Source: Gottfriedia acidiceleris
GTDB taxonomy: Bacteria; Bacillota; Bacilli; Bacillales; Bacillaceae_G
DNA length: 64,000 bases
Direction of reading: 5' to 3'
Assembly (NCBI RefSeq): GCF_004138285.1
Contig: NZ_SCFN01000005.1
Span: forward strand, 646,466-710,465
Shown here: positions 39,752-47,478 of the stretch, piece after piece
How the letters are laid out: each line of letters opens with the position of its first letter
Numbering within the stretch: the first letter of the stretch is position 1
The notes under the pieces: model-generated
Told to the model about the DNA's origin: nothing
Database searches by the model: none
What the model saw: only the letters and a program-made list of their open reading frames with translations
Program-made: the position numbers and the translations under genes

Positions 39752-40742
39752 ATTTGCTTCTATCCTGACGCTCCCAAAGACGTAATTTTGGATAAGGATC
39801 AAAAGACCACTCTGCGTAACCATTGTCTTTGTAAATACCATAGTGCAAATGTGGAGGGAATTTTCCTGATGTCCCTGGAGGTCCGTAACCAGTACTTCCA
39901 ACATAACCGATGAGTGTTCCTGGCTCTACTACTTGTCCTCTTTGAATTTCTTTATTAAAACCACCTAGGTGAGCGTAGTAATGATAATTATTATATAAGT
40001 CGCGAATTCCGATTCTCCATCCTCCAATTCGATTCCAGCCCTTTGTCTCAATAATTCCATAGCATGTAGCCATTACAGGAGTACCATAATTTGCAAAAAT
40101 ATCAGTACCTTCATGAACTCTTCGTCCACCAAAGCTTCGTGGTGCACCCCATGTACTTCGATAACTATGTGTACTGCGAATTGGTAATGGGAAGGCATTA
40201 CCTTCTATATTTAACTTTCCGTAATATTGATACAATCTAGCATATTCATCGATAATATCAACAGTTATTGCTCTTTGGTAGTAATCCCATAGCATCATTC
40301 GAATATATTGCCTGGATGGGCCATAGAAATGTAATCGATGAATGAATGTGTACAGAATATCCTCATCATCTTCTAATGAAGCTTTTCCATCACTATTTCC
40401 ATCTAAACCAATTCCGCTAAATAAATGGATAGTAGGAGCGTATGTGTCTTTCTTAACCGGATTTGATAGTCCGCTCCAATCCTCTGGTTTAATATAGATC
40501 GAAAGGACCCCATTTTCACGTTTTGGTATATCGTTCCTTACACTCCGTACATTTCGTTCATAAGTATCTATAGCTGCAAAGTAATACCAAGGTATAAAGG
40601 TTAGCGTTTCACCTTTTTTATATAAGGCCATACGTTCTTTATTAAGCTGAGCTTGACCATTTTCTTCTGCATTTGCAAATGATGGCATTATGAAGATAAC
40701 CACCATACAAAAAAGTACAATTATTTTTTTCAAAACCATCAT
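39750..40742 (-). CDS. lytH: L-Ala--D-Glu endopeptidase LytH (M23 peptidase, spore cortex)
   Basis: 330 residues with a signal peptide (cleavage probably after ANA near 26). The C-terminal LytM/M23 zinc-peptidase domain has VHEGTDIFA (His and Asp ligands) near 214 and PHLHYGIY (HxH) near 298. In B. subtilis, LytH (YunA) makes the single-L-alanine side chains of cortex peptidoglycan late in sporulation. The start is uncertain by three codons: AAAGGATG favours a TTG at 40733 over the ATG at 40742. Confidence 0.88.
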   Translation of the reverse strand: MMVLKKIIVLFCMVVIFIMPSFANAEENGQAQLNKERMALYKKGETLTFIPWYYFAAIDTYERNVRSVRNDIPKRENGVLSIYIKPEDWSGLSNPVKKDTYAPTIHLFSGIGLDGNSDGKASLEDDEDILYTFIHRLHFYGPSRQYIRMMLWDYYQRAITVDIIDEYARLYQYYGKLNIEGNAFPLPIRSTHSYRSTWGAPRSFGGRRVHEGTDIFANYGTPVMATCYGIIETKGWNRIGGWRIGIRDLYNNYHYYAHLGGFNKEIQRGQVVEPGTLIGYVGSTGYGPPGTSGKFPPHLHYGIYKDNGYAEWSFDPYPKLRLWERQDRSK

Positions 40743-40925
40743 CCTTTAAATTGATTTACATCTATAGTTTGGTTAAAGGAGCGACTTTCATAAATGGAAA
40801 TTATAGGGATAATGGATTTAATCAAACGAAAGTTTTTCATATCCGCGAAAAATGTAGTAATATATAAACTATTGGAAGAAAAAATGAAATATGTCGTAAA
40901 CGAATAAACGTTGGAGGAATTTCAA

Positions 40926-41810
40926 ATGGCATCAAAAAAAGAAGAATATTTGAGAAAGCCCGAGTGGCTAAAAATAAAATTAAACACAAATGAATCTTAC
41001 ACAGAATTAAAGAAAATGATGCGATCAAAAAATCTTCACACTGTTTGTGAAGAAGCTCGCTGTCCAAATATCCATGAATGTTGGGCAGTTAGAAAAACAG
41101 CTACATTTATGATTTTAGGTGCGGTTTGTACTCGTGCATGTCGTTTTTGTGCAGTTAAAACTGGTTTACCAACTGAGCTTGATCTACAAGAACCAGTTCG
41201 AGTTGCTGAATCAGTAACACAAATGAACTTAAAGCACGTAGTAATTACAGCGGTTGCTCGTGATGACTTAAGAGATGGTGGAGCAGCTGTATTTGCCGAA
41301 ACTGTTAGAGAAGTTAGAAAAGCAAATCCATTTACTACAATTGAAGTTTTACCATCTGATATGGGTGGGAAATTTGAGAACCTTAAAATGCTAATGGATG
41401 CAAAACCAGATATTATGAATCATAATATTGAAACAGTTAGAGAGTTAACTCCACGTGTTCGTGCAAGAGCTACGTATGAAAGATCACTTGAATTTTTACG
41501 TAGAGCAAAAGAAATTAATCCTAGTATCCCTACAAAATCAAGCATCATGCTTGGATTAGGTGAAACAAATGAACAAATTTACGAAGCAATGGATGATTTA
41601 CGTGCCGCAGGTGTAAATATCATTACATTAGGTCAATATTTACAACCAACGAAAACTCATTTATCTGTAAAAAAATACTATACTCCTGACGAGTTTGCAG
41701 CCCTAAAAGAAATTGCATTAGGAAAAGGTTTCTCACACTGTGAGGCTGGTCCTCTAGTTCGTTCATCATACCATGCTGACGAACAAGTAGAAGCTGCTAA
41801 ACAAGCATAA
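40926..41810 (+). CDS. lipA: lipoyl synthase
   Basis: 294-residue radical-SAM enzyme that inserts sulfur into octanoyl chains to make lipoyl groups. The auxiliary-cluster cysteines are Cys41, Cys46 and Cys52 ([12 protein letters not shown]); the radical-SAM cysteines are Cys68, Cys72 and Cys75 (CTRACRFC). The C-terminal RSSYHA serine motif is present. The ATG at 40926 follows TGGAGG; an ATG at 40911 overlaps it. It serves GcvH (5.8 kb) and depends on Fe-S assembly (suf, 20 kb). Confidence 0.97.
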   Translation: MASKKEEYLRKPEWLKIKLNTNESYTELKKMMRSKNLHTVCEEARCPNIHECWAVRKTATFMILGAVCTRACRFCAVKTGLPTELDLQEPVRVAESVTQMNLKHVVITAVARDDLRDGGAAVFAETVREVRKANPFTTIEVLPSDMGGKFENLKMLMDAKPDIMNHNIETVRELTPRVRARATYERSLEFLRRAKEINPSIPTKSSIMLGLGETNEQIYEAMDDLRAAGVNIITLGQYLQPTKTHLSVKKYYTPDEFAALKEIALGKGFSHCEAGPLVRSSYHADEQVEAAKQA

Positions 41811-41811
41811 T

Positions 41812-41843
41812 AAAAAAGCACTAGCCTATGCTAGTGCTTTTTT
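41812..41843. terminator. lipA terminator; left partner of a duplicated hairpin
   Basis: AAAAAAGCACTAGC and GCTAGTGCTTTTTT form a perfect stem one base after the lipA stop codon. The same hairpin recurs at 42341-42370 with one changed base, so the pair flanks repeat copy B. Confidence 0.88.
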
Positions 41844-42333
41844 CAGAGTGTTGAAATATATTGTAGTCAATATTGTACAATATTAACATTAAATGAATTT
41901 CTATGAAAAAATAATCTATTTATTATTGTTTTATCTGTCATCTTATTGATAAACAAGTGATTTTGGTTGATATATAAATGGTCTAACTAACTTGCAAAAA
42001 TTAAAATATCTTCTTTTTTGACGATCAATCTTTGTAAAGATGTGTAAGTCGTCATCATAAGTTACAATTTGATTAATAAGGTTAGTTCAATCGTTCAATT
42101 GACTAGTCTATAGTTTTTAAGATTCTTCTTTTTTTATAAAGAACATGATTGGAACGAAAGGGGGATCGACTCCTATGGGAGAAGCGGGAAGGCTGAGACC
42201 TTAGCAGGCGGCGCCGAGGAGGCTCAAGAATCTCGCCCCATGGAAAGCGAGCACCCTGTAGTGGAAATCAATATGACACAACTTACTTATCAATGATCAA
42301 TCCAACAATTTTAATTGACGAATTCTTTTTTTA
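41842..42333 (+). repeat. ~490-bp dispersed repeat, copy B
   Basis: It aligns with copy A (11719-12206) from TTCAGAGTGTTGAAATA through the 125-bp core (42147-42271) to GACGAATTCTTTTTTT. It differs at scattered bases; for example the core's left arm reads GGGGGATCG, where copy A has GGGTGCTCG, so the arm pairing is broken here. It is flanked by the duplicated terminator hairpin. There is no gene in the 570-bp gap. Confidence 0.85.
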
Positions 42334-42340
42334 ACAGCAT

Positions 42341-42370
42341 GAAAAAGCACTAGCCTATACTAGTGCTTTT
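42341..42370 (-). terminator. terminator of the YhcN-like lipoprotein gene; right partner of the duplicated hairpin
   Basis: AAAAAGCACTAGCC-TA-TACTAGTGCTTTT, differing by one base from the lipA hairpin at 41812-41843. On the minus strand it lies just past the lipoprotein stop codon and ends in a T-run. Confidence 0.8.
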
Positions 42371-42380
42371 ATTTTGATTA

Positions 42381-42992
42381 TTATTTTGAGATCTGATCAA
42401 AATGCATGCTTTGTTTATCCACATCAAAACCTTCAGCTAATTCTTTTATTTTTTGCTCTAATTGTCCATCGTTAAGCTGACCATATTTATTTAGGTCCTC
42501 AATATTATTAATATTTTGTATGGAATTTGAAGTAAAGATATGATAGTAACTAGGAAGGGCAGATTGAGCAGTTTTTTCAACTTGCTTTCTAGCTAGTTTT
42601 TTATCACCATCAGATCGATAAGCAATCAATACCTCTTGGTCTGTAACTAATGTAGCTGCATCGTCTATATCAGGAAGCTTTACAACTAAATAAGAAATGA
42701 ATTTTGACACTTCTTGTTTATCAATTGTTAATGTATAATCACCATCTTTACCTAAAACATCTTGCTTTTGTAGTCTAGAAAAGCCATAATCTTTGTAAGA
42801 GTTATTTGACATTTTAGCATTTACATCACCTAAATCCATCGGCTTTGTATTTAATTGTTTAGGTGTTGGATTTGTTCGATGTTCATTTTTATATGTTACG
42901 TCCTCATAATCGAACTGTCTTGAATGACTTGGACCGAATGAACATCCTGTTAATAAAAATAAGGTTAATAAACAAACTAAATATTTACGCAT
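42381..42992 (-). CDS. YhcN/YlaJ-family sporulation lipoprotein (yutC position)
   Basis: 203 residues. The signal peptide ends in a lipobox, LLTGC (Cys18), so it is membrane-anchored outside. The rest is charged, with the repeating-helix character of YhcN/YlaJ spore lipoproteins. It lies next to lipA in the position of B. subtilis yutC. The start is ATG 42992 behind AAGGTGG; a GTG at 43004 overlaps that site. Confidence 0.82.
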   Translation of the reverse strand: MRKYLVCLLTLFLLTGCSFGPSHSRQFDYEDVTYKNEHRTNPTPKQLNTKPMDLGDVNAKMSNNSYKDYGFSRLQKQDVLGKDGDYTLTIDKQEVSKFISYLVVKLPDIDDAATLVTDQEVLIAYRSDGDKKLARKQVEKTAQSALPSYYHIFTSNSIQNINNIEDLNKYGQLNDGQLEQKIKELAEGFDVDKQSMHFDQISK

Positions 42993-43083
42993 ATTAAATA
43001 CCACCTTTTAATAATCAATGTAAAATTAGTATGCCAAAATATTGGTTACATATTTATGGGAGTAAAAGGAAGGAGAATACAAA

Positions 43084-43359
43084 TTGGTTTGCATACAGAA
43101 TATTTGCTATGAAGTAGTTGAAGATTACCGTGAAGGATTCAATGAAGAAGCCTTTAAAGCGAGATATGCAGAGATCCTTTCAAAGTATGATTACATTGTT
43201 GGGGATTGGGGCTATGAGCAACTAAGACTTAGAGGATTTTTTGATGATTCTCAAAAAAATGTTCCATATGATTCAAAAATAAGTACATTACGTGAATATA
43301 TTTATGAGTATTGTAATTTTGGATGTAAATATTTTGTAGTTAAAAAAGTAAAAAATTAA
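43084..43359 (+). CDS. yutD: YutD family protein (DUF1027)
   Basis: 91 residues with the conserved YDYIVGDWGYEQLRLRGF and EYCNFGCKYF blocks of the YutD family; the function is unknown. The TTG start at 43084 lies eight bases after AAGGAG. It faces a minus-strand DUF3055 gene across a region rich in DnaA boxes. This follows the B. subtilis order lipA-yutC-yutD. Confidence 0.9.
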   Translation: MVCIQNICYEVVEDYREGFNEEAFKARYAEILSKYDYIVGDWGYEQLRLRGFFDDSQKNVPYDSKISTLREYIYEYCNFGCKYFVVKKVKN

Positions 43360-43423
43360 ATGATGGGGAAACCCATCTTTTTTTATTTTGAGGAAAGTTG
43401 TTTTTTTTAACATGAACAAAGTT

Positions 43424-43594
43424 TGTGGATAAAATATTTTTTGATTATTTGAAACAGTAAAAACCTTGTGGATAAGTTTGAATCTTTCAACAAAAATGTG
43501 AATAACTGAAGACTTAATCACAAAAATAGTGGACAACTTTTTAGTTATCCACTATTTTTCAGATTATTTAGTAAAAATAAATTATTTATCCACA
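43424..43594. promoter_or_regulatory. cluster of DnaA boxes
   Basis: Three perfect 9-mers: TGTGGATAA at 43424-43432 and 43467-43475, and TTATCCACA at 43586-43594. Two have one mismatch: TGTGAATAA 43497-43505 and TTATCCACT 43545-43553. A two-mismatch site AGTGGACAA lies at 43528-43536. All fall within 171 bases between convergent genes. A long near-palindrome (43524-43559) contains two of the weaker boxes and may also act as the terminator for yutD. The likely role is DnaA binding or titration, or replication control; there is no origin-type gene context. Confidence 0.75.
43524..43559 (+). terminator. hairpin/terminator inside the DnaA-box region
   Basis: AAATAGTGGA-AACT and AGTT-TCCACTATTT pair over 14 bases with one mismatch, followed by TTTC. 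It lies between convergent genes. Confidence 0.6.
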
Positions 43595-43605
43595 GGAACG
43601 AAAAA

Positions 43606-43875
43606 TTAGAAAATAATTTCACTAAGAAAATCTAATAATTCAGCAGCCTTTTCTTCAGAAATTCCGAAAGCAAATTCTAAGTAACCTTCTTCTTTTAAAT
43701 CATCTGAACCAATAATTGCAAATCGATTACTTTGCATATCCATTATCATAACTTTGCCATAATGACGATCAGAATATACTAAAGCAAGATCATGTCTTTG
43801 CTCTTCTCCCATAAAGCTTACAAAACGAGTCTTTGCTTGAATAGTGTCATCATATAAGAAAAAACGTTCTGACAT
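43606..43875 (-). CDS. DUF3055 family protein
   Basis: 89-residue acidic protein with FFLYDDTIQAKTRFVSFMGE and MQSNRFAIIGSDDL segments, which I recognise as DUF3055. The function is unknown. The ribosome site GGAGGAA lies upstream of the ATG on the minus strand. It is monocistronic, and upstream of it lies a degraded glpX pseudogene on the same strand. Confidence 0.82.
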   Translation of the reverse strand: MSERFFLYDDTIQAKTRFVSFMGEEQRHDLALVYSDRHYGKVMIMDMQSNRFAIIGSDDLKEEGYLEFAFGISEEKAAELLDFLSEIIF

Positions 43876-43960
43876 TTTTTATTCCTCCATTATACTAAAA
43901 TAAGATTGGGCTTGTATCCTAAATGGTGATGAGCTTTAATATGTCGCACAGTTTTTGTTT

Positions 43961-44232
43961 TACTTCTTATAACAATTATGAGTTTCGACTAAGTCTCCAC
44001 CTAAGAAAGTAACCCCTGTAGCAGCAAAAATTGCATCGTCACCTTTTACTAAATCATTTATTGTTGTTATGGGTTTTTTTAAGTCCCATATCCCATACAA
44101 CGTTGTTCTTCTTCTTTATTCATTGGTACTAAGTGCTTGAAGTAGCAACGTCATCAGCTTCATTTTTCTTACCGCGTCCCATCCAATGAGCGAGAGGAAG
44201 GGTAGTTGCTTCAGTAGCTATTACAATCTCAA
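43961..44232 (-). pseudogene. degraded glpX (class II fructose-1,6-bisphosphatase) pseudogene
   Basis: Two islands of homology on the minus strand. At 44138-44232, IVIATEATTLPLAHWMGRGKK followed by NEADDVATS matches the GlpX N-terminus; at 43961-44078, DLVKGDDAIFAATGVT then LGGDLVETHN matches the C-terminus. Between them stop codons and a frameshift occur, and about 230 residues of the usual ~320 are missing. It fills most of the 524-bp gap between the DUF3055 gene and yutE. Confidence 0.8.
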
Positions 44233-44399
44233 GTGCTATTCACGCTCCAAAAGTCCAACGTCCAGAAAAATATTCACCTATATAATATAACAAAAATCGG
44301 TAAGAAACGCTTTCATTTGTCGATTTTTTTCGAATTTAGCTATAAAATAAATATAAGTCCATAAAATGTAGAAGATAGAATTGAGAAGGAAGTGTACAT

Positions 44400-44849
44400 A
44401 TGTACTTTGTAAATCGTCAAAACATATTAGATCGAATTGAAATTTTAAATTCAATGCTTGAGTTTTATGCGTCAAACAGCCATCCCAAAAATAAAATAGA
44501 AGAATTAGCTTTGGAAAGAATGACACATCTTTTGATTGACAGTATGTTAGATATTGGAAATACAATGATTGATGGCTTTATAATGAGGGACCCAGGAAGT
44601 TATGATGACATTGTTGATATTCTAATGGATGAAAAAGTTATTACTGCATCAATTGGAGAATCAATAAAAAAATTAATTCCAATTCGAAAACATTTATTAC
44701 AAGATTACACATCTTCAATTACAGAAAAAATAGTGATGACATTAAGCGAAAATATAGAAGCATATAAGGAATTCCCGGTTTCGGTTCAAGCTTTTCTTGA
44801 TAAAGAACTAGGAGTAATAAATGCTTTTAGTAGTGATGAGGAAAAATAA
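44400..44849 (+). CDS. DUF86/HepT-like protein (YutE)
   Basis: 149 residues, all-helical HepT-like fold. The family RNase/toxin motif R-x4-6-H-x-Y appears as RKHLLQDY near 116, with Gln in place of the second histidine. No antitoxin (MNT nucleotidyltransferase) gene is adjacent, so this is a solitary, probably non-toxic member, as in B. subtilis YutE. The ATG at 44400 follows AAGGAAG. Confidence 0.82.
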   Translation: MYFVNRQNILDRIEILNSMLEFYASNSHPKNKIEELALERMTHLLIDSMLDIGNTMIDGFIMRDPGSYDDIVDILMDEKVITASIGESIKKLIPIRKHLLQDYTSSITEKIVMTLSENIEAYKEFPVSVQAFLDKELGVINAFSSDEEK

Positions 44850-44854
44850 TCTAT

Positions 44855-44888
44855 TTCAGACTAGACAAGCGCGCTTGCTTCGTCTGAA
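44855..44888 (+). repeat. short palindrome with TTCAGAC/GTCTGAA ends
   Basis: 34 bases just after yutE: TTCAGAC ... AAGCGCGCTT ... GTCTGAA. The ends resemble the TTCAGACTG family. It may serve as the yutE terminator (TTATTTC follows), or be a miniature relative. Confidence 0.5.
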
Positions 44889-44918
44889 TTATTTCTCTAT
44901 AAAAAAATATTGAATATT

Positions 44919-44952
44919 AGACTGTTCGTTTGTTGTTCGAAGTAAACAGTCT
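44919..44952 (+). repeat. hairpin upstream of yutF
   Basis: AGACTGTT and AACAGTCT (8-bp perfect arms) around a GTTTG/GTTCG interior, just before the yutF ribosome site, with no T-run. It could affect yutF translation or be another fragment of the AGACTG family. Confidence 0.45.
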
Positions 44953-44972
44953 GACTAGTAAGGAGTAGCAAT

Positions 44973-45743
44973 ATGAAACAATATAAAGGATACTTAATCG
45001 ATCTAGATGGAACTATGTATCGTGGCGAGGAGCAAATAGAGGAAGCTAGTCTTTTTATAAAGGCTCTGAAGGAAAAAAATATTCCATATCTTTTTGTAAC
45101 GAATAATTCTACACGTAGACCAGAACAAGTTGCTGATAAACTTAATTCCTTTAATATTCCAACTACAAAAGAACAGGTCTTTACAACAAGTAATGCCACA
45201 GCAAATTACATAAAAGAACAAAAGGCAGATGCTACTGTTTATATGATAGGTGAAGAGGGCTTACAATATGCCTTAGAGGAAGTTGGTTTAACAATTACAG
45301 ATGAAAATCCTGACTTTGTAATTAGTGGTTTAGACCGTAGTATTAATTATGAGAAATTAGCAAAGGCTTGTATAGCTGTAAGAAATGGCGCGACATTTAT
45401 TTCTACTAACGGCGACATAGCGATTCCGACTGAAAGAGGTTTATTACCTGGAAATGGTTCACTAACATCTGTAATAGCAGTATCTACAACAGTAAAACCA
45501 ATTTTTATTGGAAAACCTGAATCAATTATAATGGAACAAGCATTAAAAGTTCTTGGTGTTGCAAAAGAGGATACATTAATGATTGGTGATTATTATGATA
45601 CAGACATTATGGCTGGGATTAATACTGGGGTTGACACATTAATTGTTCATACTGGTGTAACGACAAGGGATATGTTGTCAAATTATGAAACGCAGCCAAC
45701 ATATTCAGTTGACTCATTAGAAGAGTGGATTAAATATATTTAA
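44973..45743 (+). CDS. yutF: HAD-IIA family phosphatase YutF (NagD-like)
   Basis: 256 residues, the family length. HAD motif I is DLDGTMYRG (Asp10, Asp12), motif II FVTNNSTR near 43, the lysine lies in IGKPES near 178, and motif III is MIGDYYDTDI near 204. The cap is the type IIA. Homologues dephosphorylate nucleoside monophosphates and small phosphates. The ribosome site AAGGAGTAGC precedes the ATG. Confidence 0.93.
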   Translation: MKQYKGYLIDLDGTMYRGEEQIEEASLFIKALKEKNIPYLFVTNNSTRRPEQVADKLNSFNIPTTKEQVFTTSNATANYIKEQKADATVYMIGEEGLQYALEEVGLTITDENPDFVISGLDRSINYEKLAKACIAVRNGATFISTNGDIAIPTERGLLPGNGSLTSVIAVSTTVKPIFIGKPESIIMEQALKVLGVAKEDTLMIGDYYDTDIMAGINTGVDTLIVHTGVTTRDMLSNYETQPTYSVDSLEEWIKYI

Positions 45744-45761
45744 GGAAACCAAATAGACTTG

Positions 45762-45801
45762 AAAAAACCCACTAGTAATTAATTTACTTGTGGGTTTTTT
45801 T
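45762..45801 (+). terminator. terminator of yutF
   Basis: AAAAAACCCAC-AGTAA and TTACT-GTGGGTTTTTTT. Confidence 0.85.
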
Positions 45802-45815
45802 GTGTTACTCAAATG

Positions 45816-45858
45816 AAAAAGTGGTCTCAAATGTAGAATAACTTATGAGACCACTCTT
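45816..45858 (-). terminator. terminator of yutG
   Basis: On the minus strand AGAGTGGTCTCA and TGAGACCACT, followed by TTTTTC, two bases past the yutG stop codon. Confidence 0.8.
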
Positions 45859-45860
45859 TA

Positions 45861-46382
45861 TTATTCATCTTCAGCTTTAATTTGATCAGCCTTTTTATGT
45901 GCGGCACGATGAGCAAGACGGCTAGATGCAGCAGCTGCAATCGCTCCAACAATATCATCTAAAAATGTATTTACTAAGCCTGTTGATTTATCGTTTAATC
46001 TTTCTAAAATTCCAGGTTTTAATTTATCGATGTAACCGTAATTCGTGAATCCAATTGAACCATATACATTTACGATCGATAAGGCAATTATTTCATCAAT
46101 TCCATAAAGGCCTTCATCTTTTTTGATAATAGCCAACAAAGGCTCCTGTAGTTTATCTTGCTCTGCCAAAATATCTAATTCAATACCAGTAATGATGGCA
46201 TTTTGTATCTCACGTTTTGTCAAGACTCTCTCAACATTGTGTTTACACTCATCTTTAGATAAATTATCATGATATTTACTTTGTAAAAAGTAAACTAAAT
46301 CAGCAATGTCATCGAGCGTAACACCTCTTTTTTCTAATAACGATAATGCAGTCTTTTCTAAATCGTGATTTAAATATTCCAT
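45861..46382 (-). CDS. yutG: phosphatidylglycerophosphatase A family protein (YutG)
   Basis: 173 residues of the PgpA/YutG family, with DEGLYGIDEIIALSIVNVYGSIG near 90 and FLDDIVGAIAAAASSRLAHR near the C-terminus (acidic DD pair). In E. coli, PgpA removes phosphate from phosphatidylglycerophosphate, but the Bacillus YutG role is unproven; this protein lacks strong membrane segments apart from an Ala-rich helix. Divergent from yutH, with a tandem repeat array between them. Confidence 0.85.
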   Translation of the reverse strand: MEYLNHDLEKTALSLLEKRGVTLDDIADLVYFLQSKYHDNLSKDECKHNVERVLTKREIQNAIITGIELDILAEQDKLQEPLLAIIKKDEGLYGIDEIIALSIVNVYGSIGFTNYGYIDKLKPGILERLNDKSTGLVNTFLDDIVGAIAAAASSRLAHRAAHKKADQIKAEDE

Positions 46383-46612
46383 TTCATCACCTTTTCCTTA
46401 TCGATTGATTTAATTACTATAAAAATAACTAAAATGGAGATTTCATAAAATAAGTAAAACTTTTACTATAAATTATTTTTAAGAAATAAGAGGATTAATT
46501 ATATATGATTCGATATCGAACAAAATTCCCCTTTATAAAAAAAGTTAAAACATAGTAAAAATTAATAAGTTTATTTATGTCTTATCTGTTGAGTCAATTG
46601 CCTTCATATTTT

Positions 46613-47345
46613 TGTAATGTACAGTTCGGGAGAATAGCCCGCTCGAGTTCATATGCCAAAGTCTAATAAAGTAAACGTCTTATGCTTGTCGGGGCTTACC
46701 AACTCGCCTCCACATTTCATGATGTCTAGTTCCAGCGAGTAGCCCCTCGAGGTCATAAGCCAAATGCCAATAAAGGTAAAAAGCAACCTTTCTTGGCCTT
46801 TGTCTTATGCTTGTCGGGGCTGACCAACTCGCTTCTACATTTCATGATGTCTAGTTCCAGCGAGTAGCCCCTCGAGGTCATAAGCCAAATGCCAATAAAG
46901 GTAAAAAGCAACCTTTCTTGGCCTTTGTCTTATGCTTGTCGGGGCTGACCAACTCGCTTCTACATTTCATGATGTCTAGTTCCAGCGAGTAGCCCCTCGA
47001 GGTCATAAGCCAAATGCCAATAAAGGTAAAAAGCAACCTTTCTTGGCCTTTGTCTTATGCTTGTCGGGGCTGACCAACTCGCTTCTACATTTCATGATGT
47101 CTAGTTCCAGCGAGTAGCCCCTCGAGGTCATAAGCCAAATGCCAATAAAGGTAAAAAGCAACCTTTCTTGGCCTTTGTCTTATGCTTGTCGGGGCTGACC
47201 AACTCGCTTCTACATTTCATGATGTCTAGTTCCAGCGAGTAGCCCCTCGAGGTCATAAGCCAAATGCCAATAAAGGTAAAAAGCAACCTTTCTTGGCCTT
47301 TGTCTTATGCTTGTCGGGGCTGACCAACTCGCTTCCACATTTCAT
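46613..47345 (+). repeat. 125-bp palindromic tandem repeat array
   Basis: Five head-to-tail units of exactly 125 bp begin at 46721, 46846, 46971, 47096 and 47221, preceded by a diverged partial unit (about 46613-46720). Units 1-4 look identical; unit 5 differs by one base near its end. Each unit is itself an imperfect hairpin: GCGAGTAGCCCC against GGGGCTGACCAACTCGC, CATAAG against CTTATG, and GGTAAAAAGCAACC in the tip. It occupies most of the 1.1-kb divergent yutG-yutH gap; the remaining flanks (46383-46612 and 47346-47478) show no gene. Confidence 0.95.
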
Positions 47346-47478
47346 ATATACTACGTCATTCTCTCCCTTTTTGTGTATGGCCATTCGGGTTTATATATAG
47401 AAAGTGAAAAAGTAGGGTACAGGTTTTTAGATTTGTGACATATATATTAATTAAGTAGGTATAAGAAGGATGTGAGTG

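Noticed and set aside
42024..42147. Reading repeat copies as structured RNA genes
   Set aside because: The core arms pair in copy A, but copy B has changed one arm (GGGGGATCG) without change in the other, so conserved base pairing is not supported by these copies alone.
43424..43594. Chromosomal replication origin
   Set aside because: DnaA boxes are present, but dnaA, dnaN, rpmH or parAB-type neighbours are absent and no AT-rich unwinding tract typical of oriC could be singled out.
44400..44849. HepT/MNT toxin-antitoxin module
   Set aside because: No MNT nucleotidyltransferase next to it and the toxin motif lacks its histidine; the gene belongs to the conserved yut cluster.
46613..47345. 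CRISPR-like regular repeats
   Set aside because: The whole 125-bp unit is repeated with no unique spacers, and no cas gene is near; it is a tandem array.
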